This document shows positions 15,332 to 20,231 of a DNA stretch of 20,231 nt, in pieces. The translations under genes and the position numbers were made by a program. The notes beneath the pieces are model-generated. The model saw nothing but the letters and a program-made list of their open reading frames with translations, made no database searches and had not been told where the DNA came from. The stretch comes from Candidatus Poseidoniaceae archaeon (GTDB taxonomy: Archaea; Thermoplasmatota; Poseidoniia; Poseidoniales; Poseidoniaceae), in assembly GCA_013329355.1 (NCBI GenBank), contig DUKK01000009.1, forward strand, positions 1 through 20,231. The letters are read 5' to 3'. The number at the start of each line of letters is the position of its first letter. Position 1 is the first letter of the stretch.

Positions 15332-16348
15332 TTATGAGTATGATGCAAGTACTGATTCAGCCACGACTAGCATTGAGACTAACAAATCTAATGGCGGCAA
15401 CATGTCGGTGAATTGTGGCGCCCATAACTGCGACCAACTCTCGAGATGTTGTGCCGCTAACAACCACCTACCATCAATGATATCTCCGGTCACTACAGCG
15501 ACTCTATCTTCGTAATTTCCATCGACACTTTGATATTTCGAGTTCAGCACATGCCCACTAATTTCGATGTCGTTTGGCACCGTATCGTCGTCGAAGTTAA
15601 CAAAGAAATCACAGATTCTGTCGGAATTCTTAGTTACTTCGAGCCATCCATTGTCACTAAGATCCCGCTTACCACCAAAAATTTTGACTTTTCCGCCTAA
15701 CTTTTGCCAAGTGTGAGCAGTTGAACGTGCGGCTCCGCCGCCGCCAATTATCCCAAGCACTGCTCCGTTGAATATGTCTACTCCAAAATACTGTGCAACC
15801 CTAGCAACTCCTGAACCATCGACATTAGAGGACCACCAACCAAATCCGTCCCATCTAAGAGCATTTACTGATTCAATTAATGAGGAGTCATTAAAATCTA
15901 CGACCGCATCTGACTTTAGTTGGTGTTTAAGTGGAGAGGTCAGGTTAATCCATACCTCCTCTGGGAAAGATTTCGTCGGCAGATTTACCTTGAGACTAAA
16001 AGGTAGCTTTGCTGAAATTTTATTGAACTTTTCTCGACTCAGGCCGGCAATTGATTGATTGGTCTCAGCAGTTGATTCCAAAACCTTCTGCATCAACGCT
16101 TTGTTACGAAATTTACCAAACGGTGCACCGGTCAAATCCCAATTAACTGTGTCAGGGATAAATTTGACATGCCCCCACGCGAGGGCGTCTTGAATGTATT
16201 TAGCATCGACTAAATCGGTTTGAATCAAATTAAATCTTTGACTAGATTTTAATTGGTTTGAGACATATTGGGCAACAATATTGACTAAAACTGGAGATAG
16301 TGAGTGGTTAACGGGATGTCCTGCAACAGCATAGTATACATCCGCCAT
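15332..16348 (-). CDS. Divergent shikimate dehydrogenase (AroE-like) with a large insertion
   Basis: AroE reduces 3-dehydroshikimate to shikimate with NADPH. The 338-residue product keeps the substrate motifs: HSLSP (15-19), NLTSPLKH (135-142, catalytic lysine 141), SVNALRW (160-166) and NVDGSG (175-180, catalytic aspartate 177). The nucleotide-binding loop GIIGGGGAARST is at 199-210. The spacing lysine 141 to aspartate 177 fits the family. About 75 extra residues separate the N-terminal motif from the NLTSPLKH motif, explaining a length of 338 against the usual 270-290. The NADP-recognition NRT motif reads GGKR (226-229), and the C-terminal glutamine motif (MLVxQ) is not clear. No other shikimate gene is near. 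It may be a genuine but divergent AroE, or a relative such as a quinate/shikimate-type dehydrogenase with another substrate. The ATG at 16348 has no clear ribosome site. Confidence 0.78.
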   Translation of the reverse strand: MADVYYAVAGHPVNHSLSPVLVNIVAQYVSNQLKSSQRFNLIQTDLVDAKYIQDALAWGHVKFIPDTVNWDLTGAPFGKFRNKALMQKVLESTAETNQSIAGLSREKFNKISAKLPFSLKVNLPTKSFPEEVWINLTSPLKHQLKSDAVVDFNDSSLIESVNALRWDGFGWWSSNVDGSGVARVAQYFGVDIFNGAVLGIIGGGGAARSTAHTWQKLGGKVKIFGGKRDLSDNGWLEVTKNSDRICDFFVNFDDDTVPNDIEISGHVLNSKYQSVDGNYEDRVAVVTGDIIDGRWLLAAQHLESWSQLWAPQFTDMLPPLDLLVSMLVVAESVLASYS

Positions 16349-16407
16349 ATTTTCTGCTCATTGCCATTGTTTTTGAACTACACCGTCGATGTTAACAAAT
16401 AGGAATA

Positions 16408-16420
16408 ACCTTTGAAAATG
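16408..16420 (+). promoter_or_regulatory. Possible promoter for the small-membrane-protein/NfeD cluster
   Basis: In the divergent gap 16349-16439 the stretch ACCTTTGAAAATG lies about 25 bases ahead of ATG 16440. That spacing would produce a leaderless or nearly leaderless mRNA, which fits the lack of a close Shine-Dalgarno site before this gene. The element is a weak TATA match. Confidence 0.25.
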
Positions 16421-16439
16421 AGGACCATTTCCACACTAC

Positions 16440-16826
16440 ATGGCAGGAATAGGATTCATTAGCAATCAGACCGCTGGAAAAGGGGCAATTGCTGCCCTGA
16501 CCGGAATTCTAGGTCTATATATGACGGCAGCAATGTGGGTTGAATTTAACGAGGCGCTAGGCACCTTTTTCGGACCAAGCCTTGGAGTGATTATCGGCAC
16601 TACGGTTTTTCTCATTTATCAAGACCGTAAAAATGTCCAAGAATTCACTGCTGGCCAAAATTATAGTACCTCAGAAAGCACAACTCTGGTAAAGGGAGCT
16701 GACGGTCGCTACACCCATGTCGAGACCAACATCGAAAAGGGACGAAACCCCGTACTATTTGTTGCCATGTTGTATTTCGCCATCATACTATTCTCCGAAA
16801 TTTCCTGGTCAAACCTTATTTTCTGA
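16440..16826 (+). CDS. Unrecognised 128-residue membrane protein, first gene of the flotillin cluster
   Basis: I recognise no family. Three hydrophobic helices are predicted at about 14-35, 43-60 and 104-121. Between the second and third lies a polar stretch (about 61-100) with YQDRKN and SESTTLVKGADGRY, which may be cytosolic given the DRK following helix 2. The ATG at 16440 has no ribosome site at normal distance. The downstream gene's ribosome site GAGGT overlaps this gene's stop, so the two are probably co-transcribed and coupled. Its place ahead of an NfeD-like and a flotillin gene suggests a role in the same membrane assembly; that is inference from position alone. Confidence 0.8.
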   Translation: MAGIGFISNQTAGKGAIAALTGILGLYMTAAMWVEFNEALGTFFGPSLGVIIGTTVFLIYQDRKNVQEFTAGQNYSTSESTTLVKGADGRYTHVETNIEKGRNPVLFVAMLYFAIILFSEISWSNLIF

Positions 16827-16835
16827 GGTCATAGT

Positions 16836-17096
16836 TTGTCAAATCTTCTTGATATTTTTATCATGAAGCAAAGAGCTCTGGATGTCGACGACCAAAATGC
16901 GAAAACCGTCTTTTGGGTAATGTTTGAGAAGTTATCGATTATTCTTTCGTTGGTGATTATTTTTGCCATTACTCTAGCATTGAACCTCCCATGGTGGGCG
17001 ATAGGTGCTATCCTCGGATTCTCGCTCGGACCAGTTGTCTATGGCCATTATTACTTCATTTACATTAGGCCGGTGATGAAGCAACGGGAAGGTTGA
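16836..17096 (+). CDS. Unrecognised 86-residue membrane protein, second gene of the flotillin cluster
   Basis: Two membrane helices are visible at about 31-51 and 53-76, preceded by a short polar segment (MKQRALDVDDQNAK). The protein ends in a charged tail (RPVMKQREG). The start is TTG 16836, with GAGGT 6 bases upstream at 16825-16829 overlapping the previous stop. An ATG at 16863 is in frame but lacks a ribosome site. It lies 9 bases after the 128-residue membrane gene and 35 bases before the NfeD-like gene. No family is recognised. The two-helix hairpin plus basic end would suit a small subunit of a membrane complex. Confidence 0.75.
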   Translation: MSNLLDIFIMKQRALDVDDQNAKTVFWVMFEKLSIILSLVIIFAITLALNLPWWAIGAILGFSLGPVVYGHYYFIYIRPVMKQREG

Positions 17097-17131
17097 TGAG
17101 TGAGCGCTCGGTGTGGTAGACAGGTGAAGGT

Positions 17132-17728
17132 ATGGGTTTATTCGGCGATTTGCTTGAAATGATAGGGCTTGGAGGAATAACCGGAGTTGACATTCTATTC
17201 GCAGCAATGGCGATTGTCGGCACATTTTTGTTCATTATCTATTTCTTATTAATCTTGATTGGAGATTTCACTGGCGGATTCTTTGACTTTGAGATGGATG
17301 CTGACGGCATATTTCACCTCTTTACAATACAAGGTTTACTCAGTTTTATTATGATGTTCGGGATTTTCGGATTATCGGTATCGCAGGCAGATCAAAACGC
17401 TTTTATCGCAATTATTGCAGGTACTATAGCTGGAACGTTTTCGATGTATATCGTCGGGAAGGTGTTCCAAATGATGGCCAGTCTTGAACAAGATAACACG
17501 GTGGAACATTCCCAGGCAATCGGCGCTAGAGGGACCGTCTATCGAACTATACAACCCGGTCAAATGGGCCAAGTTCAGGTCGAGTATCAAGGCGCTTTGA
17601 GGACCGAATCTGCCATGGCAAAAGATGTAACTCTAAAATTAGAAACTGGTAAGTTCATCAAAGTTGTCGACTCAATAGCCGAGCGATTGATTGTCGTCCC
17701 TCTTGACATAAGCGCCGAAGACAACTAA
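17132..17728 (+). CDS. NfeD-like membrane protein with C-terminal OB-fold
   Basis: The 198-residue product has three helices at about 20-44, 63-82 and 88-114, then an OB-fold domain at about 127-190. The domain begins with GARGTVYRTIQPGQMGQV, close to the NfeD consensus 'G..G.v...i.P.G..G.v', and ends in ERLIVVPL. It lacks the N-terminal serine-protease domain of long NfeD proteins, so it is the short type, like Bacillus YuaF, which is encoded beside flotillin and works with it in membrane microdomains. Here too flotillin follows directly, 66 bases downstream. The ATG at 17132 has an AGGTGAAGGT ribosome site immediately upstream. Confidence 0.88.
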   Translation: MGLFGDLLEMIGLGGITGVDILFAAMAIVGTFLFIIYFLLILIGDFTGGFFDFEMDADGIFHLFTIQGLLSFIMMFGIFGLSVSQADQNAFIAIIAGTIAGTFSMYIVGKVFQMMASLEQDNTVEHSQAIGARGTVYRTIQPGQMGQVQVEYQGALRTESAMAKDVTLKLETGKFIKVVDSIAERLIVVPLDISAEDN

Positions 17729-17738
17729 GTTTCATCTA

Positions 17739-17775
17739 AAAGTGCACTTTCACGGGGGGTGAATCCTCTTATAGG
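17739..17775 (+). promoter_or_regulatory. Promoter region of flotillin: 12-base palindrome and TATA-like CTTATAGG
   Basis: The 66-base gap before flotillin holds a perfect 12-base palindrome AAAGTGCACTTT (17739-17750). Overlapping it is a TTCAC/GTGAA inverted repeat spaced by GGGGG, and then comes CTTATAGG at 17768-17775. The TATA-like site is about 23 bases from ATG 17795, the distance expected for a leaderless transcript. So flotillin may have its own promoter in addition to read-through from NfeD. The palindrome, about 20 bases upstream of the TATA-like site, could bind a regulator. Confidence 0.4.
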
Positions 17776-17794
17776 GGTGTGAATTGGTAGTAAC

Positions 17795-19180
17795 ATGGTC
17801 GCAGAAGCGCTAGCACTGATTGGTATTGCATTACTGGTATTCGTATTGTTAGTGACGATTTACGTCGCAACATCCAGATATAAATTGGCTCCATCTGACA
17901 AGATTTTAGTTGTTTATGGTAATGTCAAAGATAAAGGTTCAGCGGCGTGTTACCACGGTGGCGGTAAAATCGTTTGGCCATTGATTCAACACTACGCATA
18001 CCTAGATCTCAAACCAATGACAATTTCCATCGACTTGGAACATGCCTTGTCACAGCAAAATATCAGAATTAACGTGCCATCTACCTTTACAATTGGTATC
18101 TCAACCCAACCCTCTGTCATGAAGAATGCCGCAGAGCGTCTTCTTGGGCTACCAGTACCGCAAATTGAAGATATGGCAAAAGAGATTATTTTCGGTCAAC
18201 TACGTTTGACTGTTGCCTCACTAACCATTGAGCAAATCAATCAAGACAGAGAAGCGTTCCTTGAGAAAGTATCTACCAACGTGGACACTGAACTGCACAA
18301 GATTGGTCTTTATCTAATCAACGTCAACATCACTGATATTACAGATGAAGCAGACTACATTGCATCTATTGGTGCTAAGGCAGCAGCGGTTGCTATCGCT
18401 GACGCAACCGTTGACCGTGCTGAGGCAGCCCGTGATGGTGCTGTTGGTAAAGCCGCAGCTGATAGAGACCGAGAGATTGAGGTCGCAAAGGCTGAGGCCG
18501 AGGCATCCAAGGGACAAAAAGCGGCTGAGGCTGACAAGCGTGTATTCGTACAACAACAAGAAGCACTGGCTGTCGAGGGTGAAAACGTATCACGTGCAGA
18601 CATTGCGGCTTACAACGCAGTCCTAGCGGAAAGAGAAGCAGAAGCGCTACAACGCTCTGAGGTTGCAAAAAGAAAGGCTCAATCGGAAATTGAAAGAGCG
18701 CAGTATGAACTCGAAGGTGAAAGATTGCGAGCTGAGGATATCGCTCGTGAGGAAGTATCGAAGCAGCAAATTGAAATCGCTGCGGAAGCGGAAGCGGAAC
18801 GACAGCGCAGAATAGCCCGTGGACAAGCAGACGCAATCCTAGCCAAATACAATGCTGAAGCGGAGGGAACCAGAGCGGTTCTTGAAGCAAAGGCTGCAGG
18901 TTATCAGTCACTAGTCAGCAGCGCCGGCGGTGACCCCAAGGCGGCCGCAACCTTACTTATGGTTGAGAAAATAGAAGAAATTGTTGCCCGACAAACTGAA
19001 GCGATTGCCAACTTAAAGATTGACAAGATTACTGTTTGGGATTCCGGCAATGGCGGCGAAGGCGGTAGTACTGCAAACTTCGTTTCCTCCCTAATCAAGT
19101 CACTACCTCCTGTGCATGACGTAGCAAAGATGGCAGGAGTAGACTTACCTGACTATCTCGGTAGCATGAAAGAAGAGTAA
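17795..19180 (+). CDS. floT: Flotillin-like SPFH/band 7 protein
   Basis: Flotillins scaffold membrane microdomains. The 461-residue product has an N-terminal membrane helix (about 5-27), an SPFH/band 7 domain (about 30-190, with CYHGGGKIVWPLIQ and the LRLTVASLTIEQI stretch), and a long coiled coil (about 195-380) rich in EAEA, AERQRR and AKAEAEA steps typical of flotillins. It ends in a C-terminal segment with VSSLIKSLPPVHDVAKMAGV. Order and length match bacterial FloT/YuaG (about 500 residues). The preceding NfeD-like gene is the usual partner. ATG 17795 has no strong ribosome site close by, consistent with a leaderless start from the TATA-like element at 17768. The alternating Glu/Ala/Arg codons create long false frames on both strands in 18300-18900. 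Confidence 0.93.
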   Translation: MVAEALALIGIALLVFVLLVTIYVATSRYKLAPSDKILVVYGNVKDKGSAACYHGGGKIVWPLIQHYAYLDLKPMTISIDLEHALSQQNIRINVPSTFTIGISTQPSVMKNAAERLLGLPVPQIEDMAKEIIFGQLRLTVASLTIEQINQDREAFLEKVSTNVDTELHKIGLYLINVNITDITDEADYIASIGAKAAAVAIADATVDRAEAARDGAVGKAAADRDREIEVAKAEAEASKGQKAAEADKRVFVQQQEALAVEGENVSRADIAAYNAVLAEREAEALQRSEVAKRKAQSEIERAQYELEGERLRAEDIAREEVSKQQIEIAAEAEAERQRRIARGQADAILAKYNAEAEGTRAVLEAKAAGYQSLVSSAGGDPKAAATLLMVEKIEEIVARQTEAIANLKIDKITVWDSGNGGEGGSTANFVSSLIKSLPPVHDVAKMAGVDLPDYLGSMKEE

Positions 19181-19249
19181 GTTGCCTTAGCAATACGGCC
19201 ACCCAACTGGCCACTGTTGTGGTAATTTAGACCGTATCATTCAAGGACT

Positions 19250-19270
19250 TAGCCAAACGTAGTTTGGCTA
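19250..19270 (+). promoter_or_regulatory. Perfect 9-bp hairpin ending on the fhs start codon
   Basis: TAGCCAAAC (19250-19258) and GTTTGGCTA (19262-19270) are perfect inverted copies around a 3-base loop GTA. The last A is the first base of the fhs ATG. A TATA-like TAATTTA at 19223-19229 predicts transcription starting near 19250, so the hairpin could form the whole 5' leader. Alternatively, as DNA, it is a symmetric operator over the transcription start. An AAGGA at 19243-19247 is too far from the ATG unless the hairpin brings them together. Confidence 0.5.
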
Positions 19271-20231
19271 TGCCTACAGACCTTGAGATCGCTAATGCTG
19301 CTAACCTTGAACCAATTGAAGCAATTGCATGGAAACTGGGAATTTCCTCCACCGAGATTATGCCCATGGGTAGAAGTGTCGCGAAGATTACTTGGGATGC
19401 GTGCAAATCTCGTATGGCAAAACCTCAAGGGAGCCTGGTTTTGGTTACCTCAGTTAATCCAACTCCGTTTGGCGAAGGTAAGACAGTAACCACAATTGGT
19501 CTTACTCAGGCACTCTGTCGTATTGGACAATCAGCCACCTGCGTGATTAGGGAACCATCTATGGGCCCAGTGTTTGGCATCAAGGGCGGAGCGGCTGGTG
19601 GAGGCTACTCTCAGGTGCTGCCAATGGAAGATATCAATTTGCACTTCACCGGAGATTTGCATGCGGTTACCTCTGCTCACAATTTGTTATCGGCTCTGAT
19701 AGATAATCACATCAAACATGGTAATGAATGCGAGTTAGCTTCAACAAAGATAAGTTGGCCTCGAGTTCTTGACATGAACGACCGGGCGTTAAGAGATATC
19801 GTGGTCGGTATGGGCGGAGCGGCTAATGGTCACCTTCGTCAGGAGCGGTTTGATATTACCGCCGCCAGCGAAGTTATGGCTATTCTCGTATTAGCCAGTG
19901 ATTACGCCGATTTGAAGAAACGCTTGGGTGAAATCGTAATTGGTCAAACAACAACCGGCAACCCAGTAAAAGCATCCGAATTAGACGCTCACGGTGCTAT
20001 GGCACTGCTTCTAAGAGATGCTTTTCTGCCTAATCTAGTACAAACCTTGGAAGGCAACCCAGCCTTCATTCATGGCGGTCCGTTTGCCAATATCGCTCAC
20101 GGCTGCTCCTCTGTCGTCTCCACCAAGGCCGCACTCAAGCTCGCGGACTACGTCGTGACCGAGGGTGGCTTTGGTGCTGACCTCGGTGCGGAGAAATTCT
20201 TCGATATCAAGTGCCGCAAGGCGGGGCTCTC
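19270..20231 (+). CDS. fhs: Formate-tetrahydrofolate ligase (C-terminus beyond window)
   Basis: Fhs makes 10-formyl-tetrahydrofolate from formate, ATP and tetrahydrofolate, feeding purine and one-carbon metabolism. The frame is open from ATG 19270 to the window edge, giving 320 codons of an expected 550-560. It follows the family closely: PTDLEIANAA at the N-terminus, the ATP-binding loop NPTPFGEGKT (about 63-72), REPSMGPVFGIKGGAAGGG (about 95-113), PMEDINLHFTGD, DMNDRALRDI, then NPAFIHGGPFANIAHGCSS and EGGFGADLGAEKFFDIKCR near the edge. Most methanogens use methanopterin cofactors. Thermoplasmata-related marine archaea use tetrahydrofolate enzymes, so fhs fits that host and is of bacterial style. 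A hairpin abuts its start. Confidence 0.96.
   Translation, partial: MPTDLEIANAANLEPIEAIAWKLGISSTEIMPMGRSVAKITWDACKSRMAKPQGSLVLVTSVNPTPFGEGKTVTTIGLTQALCRIGQSATCVIREPSMGPVFGIKGGAAGGGYSQVLPMEDINLHFTGDLHAVTSAHNLLSALIDNHIKHGNECELASTKISWPRVLDMNDRALRDIVVGMGGAANGHLRQERFDITAASEVMAILVLASDYADLKKRLGEIVIGQTTTGNPVKASELDAHGAMALLLRDAFLPNLVQTLEGNPAFIHGGPFANIAHGCSSVVSTKAALKLADYVVTEGGFGADLGAEKFFDIKCRKAGL

Noticed and set aside
18345..18911. Long plus- and minus-strand frames (93 and 172 codons) inside the flotillin gene
   Set aside because: They are by-products of the Glu/Ala/Arg-rich coiled-coil codons. The flotillin frame reads a complete, recognisable protein through the region, and the alternatives give low-complexity Leu/Gln/Pro-rich products.
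19198..19213. GGCCA...TGGCC inverted repeat after flotillin as a terminator
   Set aside because: The stem is only 5 bp with a 6-base loop and no T-run follows, so it does not look like an intrinsic terminator.
1..20231. Mobile elements, CRISPR arrays, phage or toxin-antitoxin systems
   Set aside because: I looked for regularly spaced repeats, transposase or integrase motifs and terminal inverted repeats and saw none. The region reads as ordinary chromosome.

Overview
The window looks like a piece of an archaeal chromosome, most likely a marine Group II euryarchaeote (Poseidoniales) or a close Thermoplasmatota relative. The archaeal evidence is direct: a clamp-loader small subunit of the archaeal RFC type, a GatD-type amidotransferase subunit (an archaea-specific enzyme), and a tRNA-Met interrupted at position 37/38 by an intron with a bulge-helix-bulge splice motif. 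The assignment to marine Group II is inference from the mix of very large secreted DNRLRE and cadherin-like proteins, a tetrahydrofolate-type Fhs ligase, a flotillin/NfeD pair and tightly packed, moderately AT-rich genes. I saw no insertion sequence, CRISPR array, phage gene or rRNA.

Layout. 1-3762 (minus) is the N-terminal 1254 residues of a giant secreted protein that runs off the left edge. Divergent from it is rfcS (3898-4854), followed by a possible 56-residue ORF. 5087-5998 (minus) is an unrecognised three-helix membrane protein. Next comes the intron-containing tRNA-Met (6117-6244). A tight plus-strand run follows: ABC ATPase, 8-helix FtsX/MacB-like permease, gatD and an acyl-CoA carboxyltransferase. 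Within it the permease/gatD junction is a 4-base GTGA overlap. This run ends exactly where a convergent 932-residue membrane-anchored surface protein begins (12476/12477), with no base between the stop codons. Upstream of that on the minus strand is an AroE-like gene with a large insertion. From 16440 to 19180 lies a four-gene membrane cluster: two small unknown membrane proteins, an NfeD-like protein and a flotillin. The window ends inside fhs, formate-tetrahydrofolate ligase, which has a perfect 9-bp hairpin abutting its start codon.

How they may work together. Replication (RfcS), tRNA supply (tRNA-Met, tRNA-dependent Gln formation through GatD), acyl-CoA carboxylation and one-carbon metabolism (Fhs) are housekeeping roles. 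The surface proteins, the MacB-like exporter and the flotillin/NfeD module all concern the cell envelope. The points most worth following up are the flotillin cluster with its two unknown small membrane proteins, the carboxyltransferase whose acyl-CoA-side oxyanion motif is altered, the hydrolase-like ectodomain whose nucleophile elbow lacks a correctly placed serine, the insertion in AroE, and the hairpin at the fhs start.
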